From assembly GCF_009904055.1 (NCBI RefSeq), contig NZ_WYDP01000003.1:124001-188000 (forward strand): a stretch of 64,000 nucleotides of DNA. Reading direction: 5' to 3'. The translations under genes and the position numbers were made by a program. This document shows, one piece after another, positions 52,416 through 62,196 of this stretch; position 1 is the stretch's first letter, and each line of letters opens with the position of its first letter. Source of the stretch: Rubellimicrobium sp. CFH 75288. GTDB taxonomy: Bacteria > Pseudomonadota > Alphaproteobacteria > Rhodobacterales > Rhodobacteraceae. Below the pieces are notes generated by a model that searched no databases, was not told where the DNA came from, and saw only the letters and a program-made list of their open reading frames with translations.

Positions 52416-53591
52416 TCAAATCGGAATGAAATCGATCATCTCGCCCGTGGCGCGGGCGGGCGCGCCGACGGGGTCCACAAGCAGCCCGTCCGCCTCGCAG
52501 AGCACGGTCAGGAGCGAGGAATCCTGGTTGGAGAGAGGGGCCACCCGGCCGTCGGGGCATCGCCGGGCCCGCCGGTAATGCTCCCGCGGGCCGCCGGGCG
52601 GCAGCGGCTCGGCCAGGGGGGCCCGCAGGCGGGGCGTCGGGGCCGGGGGAAGGCCCTGCATGGCGAGCAGCAGGGGCCTGAGAAAGACCAGCCCGCAGAC
52701 GAGCGCGCTGACCGGATTGCCCGGCAGACCCAGCACCGGACGCCCATCGGCGAGGCGCCCGGCCATAAGGGGCTTGCCCGGGCGCATGGCCACCCTGTGG
52801 AAGTCGATCCGCGCGCCGAGACTCCGCAGCGTCGGCGCGACCAGGTCGCGGTCGCCGACCGAGGCGCCGCCGATCGTCACCACGAGGTCGGCGTCCTCGG
52901 CCAGGGTCAGGGCGAAGGTCAGCGCCGCGGAATCGTCGGGCACGAGCGGCAGGATCCGCGGCTCGGCCCCGTCTGCGCGCAGCAGAGCGGCAAGGCCGAA
53001 GGCGTTGGCGGCAAAGATCTGGTCGTCGCGCGGGCTGTCGCCCGGCATCACCAGCTCGTCGCCCGTCGAGAGGAGCGCCACGCGCGGGCGCTGCGCGACG
53101 GGCAGGATGGCGTGCCCCTGCGCGGCGGCCAGCGCGATGTCGAACGGAGACAGGCGGCGCGGCGCCGCAAGCACCGCTCCGGCAGCGAAATCGCCGGCAC
53201 GGGGCCGGACATGACCGGCGGTGGCGGTCGGCGACAGGATCAGCGTGTCGCCCTCGCGCCGGGCTTCTTCCTGGATCACGACGGCATCGGCGCCCTCGGG
53301 GATCGGTGCGCCGGTCAGGATGCGTACCGTCTCGCCGGGCCCGAGCCGCCCGATCCAGCGGCGGCCGGCCGGAGCCTCGCCCACGATCCGCAGCCGGGCG
53401 CCGGGGACCGCATCCGCCTGCCGCAGCGCCCATCCGTCCATGGCGGACGAATCGAACGGCGGCTGATCGCGGATGGCGACGAGGGGGCGGCGGAGAACCC
53501 GTCCCGCCGCGGCATCGAGAGGGACGGATTCCTCGCCCGCAAGGTCGGCCAGGGCGAACAGACGCTCCAGCGCCTCGGCGACGGAGATCAT
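52416..53591 (-). CDS. moeA: Molybdopterin molybdotransferase MoeA
   Basis: Inserts molybdate into adenylylated molybdopterin. 391 residues. Conserved blocks: PFDSSAMDGWALR, ILTGAPIPEGADAVV, LLSTGDEL (MPT site), TIGGASVGDRDLV, RVAMRPGKPLMAG and VLGLPGNPVSALVCGLVFLRP in pieces. It lies 19 bases after moaC on the same strand, in the trpC-moaC-moeA-lexA group. Confidence 0.96.
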   Translation of the reverse strand: MISVAEALERLFALADLAGEESVPLDAAAGRVLRRPLVAIRDQPPFDSSAMDGWALRQADAVPGARLRIVGEAPAGRRWIGRLGPGETVRILTGAPIPEGADAVVIQEEARREGDTLILSPTATAGHVRPRAGDFAAGAVLAAPRRLSPFDIALAAAQGHAILPVAQRPRVALLSTGDELVMPGDSPRDDQIFAANAFGLAALLRADGAEPRILPLVPDDSAALTFALTLAEDADLVVTIGGASVGDRDLVAPTLRSLGARIDFHRVAMRPGKPLMAGRLADGRPVLGLPGNPVSALVCGLVFLRPLLLAMQGLPPAPTPRLRAPLAEPLPPGGPREHYRRARRCPDGRVAPLSNQDSSLLTVLCEADGLLVDPVGAPARATGEMIDFIPI

Positions 53592-53610
53592 GCGGCCCCC
53601 CGCAAATCCG

Positions 53611-54084
53611 TCACGGCGCCTCGAAGCGGCCCGAGCGGCCGCCTTCCTTGAGACGGAGCCGCACGGCCCCGAGGATCATGCCCTTGTCGATCGCCTTGAG
53701 CATGTCGTAGAGCGCGAGGCCGGCCACGGCGACGGCCGTCAGCGCCTCCATCTCCACGCCCGTCCGCCCGGTCGTCCGCACGTCGGCCCGGATGCGGATG
53801 CCGGGCAAGGCCTCGTCGGGTTCGAGATCGACGACGACCTGGGACAGCGGCAGGGGATGGCAGAGCGGGATGAGTTCGGCGGTGCGCTTGGCCGCCATGA
53901 TGCCCGCCAGCCGGGCCACGCCGAGCGCATCGCCCTTGGGCCCGCCCGAGCTGCGCAGCGCGGCGAGCGTGTCCGGCGCCACGGTCAGGAGACCCTCGGC
54001 CACGGCGCGGCGGGCCGTCTCCGGCTTGGCGGATACGTCCACCATGCGGGCCGCGCCCTCGGAATCGAGGTGACTGAGGCTCAT
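53611..54084 (-). CDS. moaC: Cyclic pyranopterin monophosphate synthase MoaC
   Basis: Second step of molybdenum cofactor synthesis. 157 residues. N-terminal [20 protein letters not shown], the block [18 protein letters not shown], and [20 protein letters not shown] with [10 protein letters not shown] are diagnostic and include the catalytic Asp and Lys. Its ATG overlaps the trpC stop by four bases. Confidence 0.97.
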   Translation of the reverse strand: MSLSHLDSEGAARMVDVSAKPETARRAVAEGLLTVAPDTLAALRSSGGPKGDALGVARLAGIMAAKRTAELIPLCHPLPLSQVVVDLEPDEALPGIRIRADVRTTGRTGVEMEALTAVAVAGLALYDMLKAIDKGMILGAVRLRLKEGGRSGRFEAP

Positions 54085-54887
54085 GGCGAGGCTGCAGGCA
54101 CGGACACCGACAGGAGTCGCCGCGTCGCGCCCTCGACGTCGGGCTCGCGCATCAGGCTTTCGCCGACCAGGAAGGCACGTGCGCCGTGGCGCCGGAGATC
54201 GGCCACGTCCTCGGGATGGTGGATGCCGCTTTCGGCCACGATCAGCCTGTCCGGCGGCACATGCCTGGCAAGCCGTCGCGTCACGTCGAGGGAGACGGCG
54301 AAGCTGCGCAGGTCGCGGTTGTTGATCCCGAGAAGGGGCGAGCGCAGCCGCAGCGCACGCTCGAGTTCGGGCTCGTCATGGACTTCGATCAGCACGTCCA
54401 TGCCCCATTCCATTGCCGCGGCCTCGATCTCCGCGGCCCGGACATCCTCCAGCGCGGCCATGATGAGCAGGACGCAATCCGCGCCGATGGCACGCGATTC
54501 GACGGCCTGCCACGGATCGAACAGGAAGTCCTTGCGCAGGCAGGGCAGGGATGCGGCGGCCCGCGCGGCCTGCAGCACCGCCTCGGAGCCGCCGAAGGAC
54601 GGGCCGTCGGTCAGGACCGACAGGCAGGCCGCCCCGCCGGCCTCGTAGGCCCGGGCGAGCGCGGGCGGATCGAAATCGGCGCGGATCAGCCCGCGCGAGG
54701 GAGAGGCGCGCTTGATCTCGGCGATCAGGGCCGGGCGCGACCGGTCGGCTTCGCGCAGGGCCCGGGCAAAGCCGCGCGGGGGCGCCGCCTGCCGCGCCTC
54801 GGCCTCGAGGTCGGACAGGGGCCGCGCGCGACGGCGGGCGGCGATCTCCTGAAGCTTGTAGGTCCGGATGCGGTCGAGGATGTCCAT
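54081..54887 (-). CDS. trpC: Indole-3-glycerol phosphate synthase
   Basis: Fourth step of tryptophan synthesis, a TIM barrel of 268 residues. Blocks: [15 protein letters not shown] (catalytic Lys), [14 protein letters not shown] (Lys/Asp), [20 protein letters not shown] and LIVAESGI. The first helix [18 protein letters not shown] is typical. trpE, trpG and trpD, often upstream, are not seen; the upstream neighbour on this strand is the bactofilin gene, beyond a 145-base gap. trpB is at the other end of the window. Confidence 0.97.
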   Translation of the reverse strand: MDILDRIRTYKLQEIAARRRARPLSDLEAEARQAAPPRGFARALREADRSRPALIAEIKRASPSRGLIRADFDPPALARAYEAGGAACLSVLTDGPSFGGSEAVLQAARAAASLPCLRKDFLFDPWQAVESRAIGADCVLLIMAALEDVRAAEIEAAAMEWGMDVLIEVHDEPELERALRLRSPLLGINNRDLRSFAVSLDVTRRLARHVPPDRLIVAESGIHHPEDVADLRRHGARAFLVGESLMREPDVEGATRRLLSVSVPAASP

Positions 54888-54986
54888 GCCCCTCCATAGC
54901 GGCCGGGAGCGCGGGAGGGGAAGGGTGTTCGCGCGGCAGCCCCAGCCGGGATCGGAGAGGTTCCCTTCACGGCCCGCGGGAACGGC

Positions 54987-55010
54987 AAAGGGGGCGCGGG
55001 TGCGCCCCCT
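54987..55010 (-). terminator. Rho-independent-type terminator of the bactofilin unit
   Basis: GGGGGCGC (54990-54997) pairs with GCGCCCCC (55002-55009) around loop GGGT. On the minus strand the stem is followed by TTTG. It lies 23 bases after the bactofilin stop (55033). The T tract is short, but the stem is strong. Confidence 0.6.
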
Positions 55011-55032
55011 GCCTGCCTTTGGGCGGAATGTG

Positions 55033-55536
55033 TCAGCCCTGGGCGTCGCCGTTGGCAGGCACGGGCTTGGGCAGCACCTTGGTGGCGGCGTTGAGCGGAT
55101 CGTCCTGGCGCTGGACGGAGCCCTCGAAATGCGCGCCCGATTCGATCGCGATGGTCTTGTGGATGATGTCGCCCTCCACGCGGGCGGTGGAGGTCAGGCG
55201 CACCTTGAGGCCCCGCACGCGTCCCACGATGCGGCCGTGGATCACCACATCGTCGGCTACCAGCTCGCCCCGGACCGTGGCCCCTTCGCCCACGGTCAGG
55301 AGATGGGCGCGGATGTCGCCGTCCACCTGCCCCTCGATCTGCACGTCGCCGGTCGTCTTGATGTTGCCCTTGATGTTCAGGTCGGCCGAGAGCACCGAGG
55401 CCGGCGGCTTGGCCTTGGGCGCCTGGGGCCGGTAGTCGGCCGGCTGCCCCGGCATCGCCCCCGGCGGAGGGGGAGCGGGCTGGGGCTGCGCCGCGGCGGG
55501 GCCGGGCTCGTTGATCTTGGACTTAGAGAACATCAT
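55033..55536 (-). CDS. Bactofilin (polymer-forming cytoskeletal protein)
   Basis: 167 residues. An N-terminal proline-rich stretch (about 1-45) precedes the bactofilin beta-helix: [56 protein letters not shown] and [23 protein letters not shown] show the repeating turn pattern. Bactofilins polymerise without nucleotides and position wall enzymes. Its start overlaps the upstream M23 peptidase by 14 bases, a recurring pairing in bacteria. Confidence 0.93.
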   Translation of the reverse strand: MMFSKSKINEPGPAAAQPQPAPPPPGAMPGQPADYRPQAPKAKPPASVLSADLNIKGNIKTTGDVQIEGQVDGDIRAHLLTVGEGATVRGELVADDVVIHGRIVGRVRGLKVRLTSTARVEGDIIHKTIAIESGAHFEGSVQRQDDPLNAATKVLPKPVPANGDAQG

Positions 55537-56824
55537 TGCCTGCCGAGATGTAGATCATGGGATTGATGGCTTCGCCGTCCACCCTGATCTCGTAGTGGAG
55601 ATGCGGGCCGGTGGACCGTCCGGAATTGCCCATATCACCGATCCGCTCCCCGCGCGAGACCCTTTGCCCGACCGAGACGCGGATCGCATTCAGATGGGCG
55701 TAGCGGGTCTCGATCCCGAATTCGTGCCGGATCTTGATGAGCCGGCCGTAGCCGCCCTGCCATCCGGCAAAGGTCACGACGCCGTCGGCCGTCGCATAGA
55801 CCGGCGTGCCGACCGGCCCGGCCAGGTCGATTCCCTCGTGCATCCGGTTCCAGCGCGGGCCGAAGCCGGAGGTGAACCGGAAGCCGTCCTGCAGCGGCAT
55901 GCTGAAGGGGACGCGCTGGAAGGCGATCCGGTAGGTATTCAGGTCGTCCAGACGGTCGAGGATGCGGTTGGCGCGCACCGCCGCATCGTTGGCGGCCATC
56001 GTGCCGGACGTGGAGACCGCGATCGGCGTCAGCGGTCCGCCCACGCCGGCATAGCCGCGCCGAACCTGATCGAGTAGGCGCCGGGGATCGAGGCCGGCGC
56101 TGCGGAACACACGGTCGAGCGGTTCGACCGAGATCTGCATCGCTTCCTCGAGCTGGCGGAAGATGGCGTCGTTGTGCTCCTCCACGAGGCGCAGCTCGAG
56201 GTCCAGATCGCCGGCCAGGCGCACCGCATCGGCGGCCTCGCTTGCATGGCGGTCGCGTTCGGCGGCCGTATCGGCCAGGGCATCGGCCAGAACGTCGAGC
56301 GCCGCCACCAGCTCGGCCGCGTCCGGCCCCGAAGGCGTCTCGCCGGAGGCGACGGCCAGGCGCATCCGCGCCTCCTCGCGTTCGGCGACCGCCCGGCGCA
56401 GGGTGCCCTGCACCACGCCGAGACTGGTCTCGAGTTCGCGCACGCGCTCTTCCGCGGACAGAAGTTCGCTCTGCATGACGGAGACCTGCGTGAGCGCGGT
56501 GGCGAAGCGTTCCTGCGCGGCCACGGCCTCGGCGGCGTAACGGTCGCGCTCGGCCGACAGGGCATTGAGCCGATCCTCGTACACCATCTTTTCCCGGATG
56601 GCCTGGGCCCGGAAGTTCCCGGCCCCGATGGAATCCATCAGCACGATCGCCGTGGCGATGATGGCCCATCCGACAAGGACGGTGCTCCCCGTCCACGCCG
56701 CCAGCTGCGTCGCGGGCCTGAGACGGATGAAACGGGTGTGGTCGTCCGACCGGATGAACAGACGCCGCTCAGGAAACCGCCGTCCGAGAGCCGCATGCAC
56801 GCGCTGCGCCAGTCGCGAAGTCAA
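55523..56824 (-). CDS. M23 family peptidoglycan endopeptidase
   Basis: 433 residues. One membrane segment near residues 37-60 (LAAWTGSTVLVGWAIIATA) is followed by a periplasmic coiled coil (about 75-225) and a C-terminal LytM domain with all zinc ligands: His and Asp in RMHEGIDLAGP, HxH in GPHLHYEI, and a third His in RYAHLNAIRVSV. It should thus be an active wall hydrolase, unlike the NlpD-like protein. It is coupled with bactofilin, which likely recruits it. RBS not obvious in the leader. Confidence 0.92.
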   Translation of the reverse strand: MTSRLAQRVHAALGRRFPERRLFIRSDDHTRFIRLRPATQLAAWTGSTVLVGWAIIATAIVLMDSIGAGNFRAQAIREKMVYEDRLNALSAERDRYAAEAVAAQERFATALTQVSVMQSELLSAEERVRELETSLGVVQGTLRRAVAEREEARMRLAVASGETPSGPDAAELVAALDVLADALADTAAERDRHASEAADAVRLAGDLDLELRLVEEHNDAIFRQLEEAMQISVEPLDRVFRSAGLDPRRLLDQVRRGYAGVGGPLTPIAVSTSGTMAANDAAVRANRILDRLDDLNTYRIAFQRVPFSMPLQDGFRFTSGFGPRWNRMHEGIDLAGPVGTPVYATADGVVTFAGWQGGYGRLIKIRHEFGIETRYAHLNAIRVSVGQRVSRGERIGDMGNSGRSTGPHLHYEIRVDGEAINPMIYISAGNDVL

Positions 56825-57107
56825 TGCCCCAGCCTCTTTTCTGTCCCTCGCGGGGCACTGCCGGGCCCCTTGTCTCGCGAAGGGGTAACGGCGGCGTTAA
56901 GGGGTCGCAACAGCTTATCCGGACCGGGGCGCGACCGGTCTGCCACAGGACGGGCGGTTGGGCAGGATTCTGCCTAGGCAACAGCCCGTCAGCACGCGAC
57001 GGCGCCGAGCGGGCGCCCGCCCTCACGGCGCGCTTGACTGCGGGTGCGGGCGAGGGCAGGCGCGCCCGATCCTCCATCAACCCGCGCCGTTCGCGGCCGG
57101 CAGTCGC
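56825..57107. other. 283-base gap between bcp and the M23 peptidase
   Basis: No gene is supported. On the minus strand it must carry the promoter of the M23/bactofilin unit. The AT-richer patch at about 56885-56925 (GGTAACGGCGGCGTTAAGG and CAGCTTATCCGG) is the best promoter candidate; no consensus boxes are clear. Confidence 0.4.
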
Positions 57108-57590
57108 TCAGTTCCCCGCTGGGGCGGCGGCGGCCCGGACGGCGTCCAGAACCTGTGCCGCGTGATTCTTCACTCGCGAGACGTTCCAGACGCGGAGCAC
57201 GCGCCCGTCGGCGCCGATCAGGACGGTGGTCCGCAGGATTCCCTCGTAGCGGCGGCCGTACATCGACTTCTCGCCCCATGCGCCATAGGCGCGGATCGTG
57301 TCTCCGGTCTCGTCGGCCAGCAGGGGCACGCCCAGTCCCGCCTTGTCGCGGAACCGGTCCTTGGCGGCCGCGTCGCCGGCGGACAGACCCAGCACCGTCG
57401 CGCCCAGCGCCTCGAACTCGGGCAGGAGGCGGGTGAAATCCTGCGCCTCGGTCGTGCAGCCGGGCGTATCGTCGGCCGGATAGATGAACAGGACGACCGG
57501 ACGCCCGGCCAGCTGCGACAGCGAAACACGGCCGCCGCCATCGCGAGGCAGGTCGAAGTCCGGAGCGGGATCGCCGGGAACGAGGGTCAT
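57108..57590 (-). CDS. bcp: Bcp/PrxQ-type peroxiredoxin, single cysteine
   Basis: 160 residues. Thiol peroxidase with peroxidatic C45 in DDTPGCTTEA. The resolving Cys that many Bcp proteins have five residues later is Gln here, and C45 is the only cysteine in the protein, so it must be reduced by an external thiol. Other blocks: PAPDFDLPRDGG, VVLFIYPADDTPGC, VLGLSAGDAAAKDRF and RTTVLIGADGRV. Divergent from the large AsmA-like gene. Confidence 0.94.
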   Translation of the reverse strand: MTLVPGDPAPDFDLPRDGGGRVSLSQLAGRPVVLFIYPADDTPGCTTEAQDFTRLLPEFEALGATVLGLSAGDAAAKDRFRDKAGLGVPLLADETGDTIRAYGAWGEKSMYGRRYEGILRTTVLIGADGRVLRVWNVSRVKNHAAQVLDAVRAAAAPAGN

Positions 57591-57705
57591 GCGCCGAAAC
57601 TCGCCCGTCCCGGCGATTCACGGAAGGGTGTGGCCGTGCGGCGCTTCCGTTTGTGCGGCCCTGCGGCGATGATGCAACGGAGGATCGAGCAGCCGTTCCA
57701 GAGGC

Positions 57706-60700
57706 ATGACCCACCGCACCAGCGAGGCTTCCAGCCCCGAGGGGATTCCGCCGCCTCCGGAAGCCGGATCGCGGTCCGGTGGCGTGCCGCCCGAGCCGAG
57801 CGGAGGGGTGGTGCGGAACCCTGCCGTCCGGGGTGATGCCACGGCCTCTCCGGCGCCCGGGGCCCGGCGCCGCTCGAGACGGGGGCGTGGCCGCCTTCTT
57901 CTTGCCGCCGGCACGATGGTGCTGCTCGCGGGTGTCGCCGCGCTCCTGATGGTCGGGCGCGAGGTCGCGGCGCCGGACTGGTTGCGCCGCCACCTGGAGG
58001 CTGCCGCCACCGAAGCCCTGGGCGGGGCGGGGCTGGAGTTCGGGGCGATCACGCTGCGCATCCCGGCCGACCTGCGGCCCGGACTGCGCCTCGTGGATGT
58101 CCGCCTGCACGACCCGGAGGGCCGGCTGGTCGCGCGCGTGCCCGAGATCACGGCCACCCTCTCCCCGCGCGGGCTGCTGTTCGAGCGCCGCCCCCTCATC
58201 CAGCACATCGGCGTGGTGGGCGCCGAGATCTGGGTGGGCCGGTCGGCGGACGGAAGCCTCGATCTGGCGGTGGGGACGGGCTCGGGCGGGCCGAGCCCGC
58301 TGGGCCGGGCCGCCGGGTTGTGGCAGCTGCCCGAGCGATTCGAACGGCTGTTCGACCATCCCCGGCTGGCGGCGCTGCGCCGCGTGGAGGTGACGGGGCT
58401 CGTGGCCAACTACGACGATCTGCGCGCGGGCCGGAGCTGGACGCTGGACGGAGGAAACCTGCTGCTCGACCTGTCGGGCGCACAGACCCGGCTGACGGCC
58501 GAGGTCACGCTTCTGTCGGGTCGCGCCTATGCGAGCCGCGCCCGCCTCGACTACGGCAGCCCGCGCGGCAGCCCGGAGGCCCGCTTCGGCCTGGTGCTGA
58601 CCGATGTGGCCGCCCGCGACGTGGCCAGCCAGAGCCCCGCGCTGGCCTGGCTGGGCGCCGTGGATGCGCCCGTCTCGGCCGCGCTGAGGGGGAGCATCGA
58701 TGCCGGGGGCGGTCTCGGGCCGCTGGCCCTCGCGCTCAAGGTCGCGCCGGGCGAGCTGCGGCCCGATCCCCGCGCGCCGGGGATCGCCTTCGACCTGGCG
58801 CGCGCGTATCTGGCCTATGACCCGGCGGCCCAGGAGATCCGGTTCGACCGGCTGGAGATCCAGAGCGAGCGCGGCGCCGTGACGGGCGCAGGCGTCGCCT
58901 GGCCCGAGGAGTTCCGCGCCGGACTGCCGAGGGCGCTGGTCGGCCAGTTCCGGCTGACGGATGTGGTCATCGCCTCGCCCGGTCTCTATCCCGAGCCGCA
59001 GCACTGGCCCGAGGTGGCCGCGCAGATGAGGCTCCGTCTGGACCCCTTCGCGGTCGAGGTGGCGCAGGCCGAGGTCGCCCTGCCGGACGGCGACGGCCGG
59101 CTGGTGGCGCAAGGGCGCCTCGCGCCGGCGGCAGGGGGCTGGGAGGTGGCGCTCGACGGCCGGCTGGACCGGGTGGGGCGCGAGCGCGTGCTGGCGGTCT
59201 GGCCTCCCGGCCTGCGTCCGGGCCTGCGGGCCTGGGTCGAGCAGCACGTGTCCGCCGCGCAGTTCGAGGACGTGACGGTGGCGCTCCGGCTCGGGCCGGG
59301 GCAGCCGGCGCGCTTCGCCCTCTCTGCCCCCTTCCACGAGGGCGCCGTCCGCCCTCTGGCCTCGCATCCGCCGGTCGAGGGCGCGGCCGGGGTGCTGTCC
59401 TGGAGCGACGGAGGCTTTGCGCTCCGGCTCGACCGGGGCTGGACCGTGCCGCGGCAGGGGGGCACCGTGGATCTCGGGGGGACGGGCTTCGTCATACCCC
59501 CTTCGGACGATCCGCGGGTGCCGGCCCGGGTCGATCTTGTGGCGGCAGGGTCCGTGGAGGGAGCGCTGGCGCTGCTCGACGAGCCGCCCTGGTCCGTGCT
59601 GACGAGGGCCGGCCTGCCCGTGGACCTGGCCGAAGGGCGCGCCGAGATTGCGGGGCGCGTGGATCTGCTGCTCGGCGGGATGGGGCCGGGGGACCTGCGC
59701 TACGACGTGGCGGCCTCCCTCCGTGATGTGGAGAGCGCGGTGCTGGTGCCGGGGCGGCGTCTGACGGCGGACCGGCTGGCCGTCCGCGCGACCGAGGCCG
59801 AGGTCCTTGTGGAAGGCGCGGCGCGCCTGGACGGCGTTCCGCTGACGGGACGGTGGCGGCAGGTCCATGCCGAAGGCGGCCGGTCGCGCGTCGAGGCCGA
59901 CGGCGTCCTCACCCCGGCGACCCTCGCGGCGTTCGGTGTCGCCCTGCCGCCCGGCACGGTGAGGGGGGAAGGGCGGGCCTCGGTCGTCCTGGATCTGGTG
60001 CCGGGGTCGGCGCCGGTCTTGTCCGTCCGGTCCGACCTGGCCGGTCTGTCGCTGTCCCTTCCCCAGATCGGCTGGTCCAAGGGGGCGGCGACCCGGGGCA
60101 CGTTCGCGCTCGAGGGCCGGCTCGGCGCACCGCCCGTGTTCGACAGCCTGACCCTCGCAGCGCCGGGCCTGTCGGCTGCGGGCCGGCTCGTGCTCGGAGC
60201 GGATGGCGGGTTCCGGCGGCTCGACCTGTCCCGCCTGCGCGTGGGGGACTGGCTCGATGCGCCCGTGGCGCTGATCGGGGCGGAGCCGCGGGTCGAGCTG
60301 CGCGGCGGGGCCCTGGACCTGCGTCGCGCAGCCCTTGGCGGAACGGGCGGCGAAGGCGGCGGGGGCCCGGTCGCCGTGGCGCTCGACCGTCTGCAGGTGA
60401 CCGATGCCATCGCGCTCACCCGCTTCGAGGGCGAGTTCACCACCGCGCGCGGGCTGGAGGGCGAGTTCACGGCCCAAGTCAACGAAGGACCTCGCGTCGT
60501 CGGCCGCGTCGCCCCCCAGGCGGGCCGCGTCGGCGTGCGCATCCGCGGCGACAATGCGGGGGCGGTAATGCGCGCCGCCGGCCTGTTCGAGCGGGCCGAG
60601 GGCGGCTCGCTCGACCTCTTGCTTCTGCCGGTGGACGACGCCGCTTACAGCGGCGAGCTGTTTGTCCAGGGGTTGCGCGTGCGCGACGCGCCCGCCCTCG

Positions 60701-61089
60701 CCTCGCTGCTCAATGCCGCTTCGGTGGTGGGACTTCTCCAGCAGCTCGGCGGACAGGGCATCCTGTTCGACGAGGTCCGGGGAGAGTTCCGGCTCGATCC
60801 GCGACAGGTCACCGTCTCGCGCTCGAGCGCCGTGGGGGCGGGGCTGGGCCTGTCGCTCGACGGCATCTACGACCTCGCGCTCGGCCGGATGGACTTCCAG
60901 GGGGTGTTGTCGCCCTTCTACCTCGTCAACGGGATCGGGGCGATCCTGACGCGGCGGGGCGAAGGGCTGATCGGATTCAACTTCCGCCTCCGCGGCGATC
61001 CGGCGGCCCCGCAGGTCTCGGTCAACCCGCTCTCGGCCCTCACCCCCGGCTTCTTCCGCGAGATCTTCCGCCGTCCCCCGCCGGTCTGA
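57706..61089 (+). CDS. Large AsmA/YhdP-like envelope protein (DUF3971)
   Basis: 1127 residues. A basic N-terminus is followed by one membrane helix at about 64-88 (RLLLAAGTMVLLAGVAALLM), then about 1000 residues of beta-rich periplasmic sequence. DUF3971- and AsmA_2-like parts are suggested by GLEFGAITLRIP near 105, and the C-terminal EVRGEFRLDPRQVTV, with GRMDFQGVLSPFYLVNGIG near 1060. YhdP-type proteins form a bridge for phospholipids between the membranes. Family assignment is by layout. It stands divergent from bcp, and queA follows after 41 bases. Confidence 0.88.
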   Translation: MTHRTSEASSPEGIPPPPEAGSRSGGVPPEPSGGVVRNPAVRGDATASPAPGARRRSRRGRGRLLLAAGTMVLLAGVAALLMVGREVAAPDWLRRHLEAAATEALGGAGLEFGAITLRIPADLRPGLRLVDVRLHDPEGRLVARVPEITATLSPRGLLFERRPLIQHIGVVGAEIWVGRSADGSLDLAVGTGSGGPSPLGRAAGLWQLPERFERLFDHPRLAALRRVEVTGLVANYDDLRAGRSWTLDGGNLLLDLSGAQTRLTAEVTLLSGRAYASRARLDYGSPRGSPEARFGLVLTDVAARDVASQSPALAWLGAVDAPVSAALRGSIDAGGGLGPLALALKVAPGELRPDPRAPGIAFDLARAYLAYDPAAQEIRFDRLEIQSERGAVTGAGVAWPEEFRAGLPRALVGQFRLTDVVIASPGLYPEPQHWPEVAAQMRLRLDPFAVEVAQAEVALPDGDGRLVAQGRLAPAAGGWEVALDGRLDRVGRERVLAVWPPGLRPGLRAWVEQHVSAAQFEDVTVALRLGPGQPARFALSAPFHEGAVRPLASHPPVEGAAGVLSWSDGGFALRLDRGWTVPRQGGTVDLGGTGFVIPPSDDPRVPARVDLVAAGSVEGALALLDEPPWSVLTRAGLPVDLAEGRAEIAGRVDLLLGGMGPGDLRYDVAASLRDVESAVLVPGRRLTADRLAVRATEAEVLVEGAARLDGVPLTGRWRQVHAEGGRSRVEADGVLTPATLAAFGVALPPGTVRGEGRASVVLDLVPGSAPVLSVRSDLAGLSLSLPQIGWSKGAATRGTFALEGRLGAPPVFDSLTLAAPGLSAAGRLVLGADGGFRRLDLSRLRVGDWLDAPVALIGAEPRVELRGGALDLRRAALGGTGGEGGGGPVAVALDRLQVTDAIALTRFEGEFTTARGLEGEFTAQVNEGPRVVGRVAPQAGRVGVRIRGDNAGAVMRAAGLFERAEGGSLDLLLLPVDDAAYSGELFVQGLRVRDAPALASLLNAASVVGLLQQLGGQGILFDEVRGEFRLDPRQVTVSRSSAVGAGLGLSLDGIYDLALGRMDFQGVLSPFYLVNGIGAILTRRGEGLIGFNFRLRGDPAAPQVSVNPLSALTPGFFREIFRRPPPV

Positions 61090-61130
61090 CAATCCTTGCG
61101 GCGCGTCGGCTCCGGCCCTAGTTGGCCGCC

Positions 61131-62177
61131 ATGCGCCTGTCCGACTTCGACTTCGACCTGCCCGAGCGGCTGATCGCCACGCGACCCGCCCGCCCCCGCT
61201 CCTCGGCGCGGCTGCTCGTGGCGACGCCCGACCGGATCGAGGACCGGATCGTGGCCGACCTGCCGGACATCCTGCGTCCCGGCGACCGCCTCGTGCTCAA
61301 CGACACGCGCGTGATCCCCGCCCGCCTCCACGGCACGCGCCGGCGCGGCGAGGCGGTGGCGCGGATCGAGGCCACGCTGATCGAGGACCGGGGCGAGGGG
61401 CTCTGGGCCGCCCTCGTCCGGCCGCTGCGCAAGCTGCGCGAGGGCGAAACGGTGGAGTTCGGCGAGGGTCTTTCGGCCCGCTTCGAGGGCACCGATGCCG
61501 AGGCCGCGCTGCTGCGCTTCGCCCTCTCGCCCGAGGCCTTCGCCGAGGCGCTCGCCCGCGCGGGCTCCATGCCGCTGCCCCCCTATATCGAGGCGCTGCG
61601 CCCCGCCGACGACGCCGACCGCGAGGATTACCAGACCGTCTGGGCCGCGCGCGACGGCGCCGTGGCCGCGCCCACGGCGTCGCTCCATTTCGACCGGCCG
61701 CTGCTCGAGGCGCTCGCCGCCCGCGGCATCGCCTTCACCCATGTCACGCTCCATGTCGGCGCGGGGACGTTCCTGCCCGTCAAGGTGGACGCCATCGCCG
61801 ATCACCGCATGCATGCCGAATGGGGCGAGATCACGGACGAGGCGGCTGCCGCCATCGCCGCGACCCGGGCCGAGGGGGGGCGGGTGATTCCCGTGGGCAC
61901 CACCGCCATGCGCCTTCTCGAGACGGCCGCGCAGGCGTCGGGTGCCGTGGAGCCCTGGCGGGGCGAGACGGACATCTTCATCACGCCGGGCTTCCGCTTC
62001 CGCGCCAGCGACGGGCTGATGACCAACTTCCACCTGCCGCGCAGCACGCTGATGATGCTCGTATCGGCCTTTCTGGGTCTCGAGCGGATCCGGGAAGTCT
62101 ATGCCCACGCGATCGCGGCGGGCTACCGCTTCTTTTCCTACGGCGACGCGTCGCTCCTGCTGCCGGGGGGACGTTAG
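61131..62177 (+). CDS. queA: S-adenosylmethionine:tRNA ribosyltransferase-isomerase
   Basis: Adds the epoxycyclopentane precursor to queuosine in tRNA. 348 residues. The start at ATG 61131 gives [16 protein letters not shown], the family start; a TTG nine bases earlier is unlikely. Blocks: [45 protein letters not shown] in pieces, [38 protein letters not shown] and [13 protein letters not shown] hairpin and a DnaA-box sequence follow the stop. Confidence 0.97.
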   Translation: MRLSDFDFDLPERLIATRPARPRSSARLLVATPDRIEDRIVADLPDILRPGDRLVLNDTRVIPARLHGTRRRGEAVARIEATLIEDRGEGLWAALVRPLRKLREGETVEFGEGLSARFEGTDAEAALLRFALSPEAFAEALARAGSMPLPPYIEALRPADDADREDYQTVWAARDGAVAAPTASLHFDRPLLEALAARGIAFTHVTLHVGAGTFLPVKVDAIADHRMHAEWGEITDEAAAAIAATRAEGGRVIPVGTTAMRLLETAAQASGAVEPWRGETDIFITPGFRFRASDGLMTNFHLPRSTLMMLVSAFLGLERIREVYAHAIAAGYRFFSYGDASLLLPGGR

Positions 62178-62178
62178 A

Positions 62179-62195
62179 GCGACAGGCCCTGTCGC
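62179..62195 (+). terminator. Hairpin after queA
   Basis: GCGACAG-GCC-CTGTCGC, a perfect seven-base-pair stem, begins at the second base after the queA stop codon. No T run follows. Confidence 0.4.
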
Positions 62196-62196
62196 C

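Noticed and set aside
56989-61092. 1367-codon open frame antisense to the AsmA-like gene
   Set aside because: The plus-strand product has a membrane anchor and family layout; the antisense text is Arg/Gln/Pro-rich and shares no family pattern.
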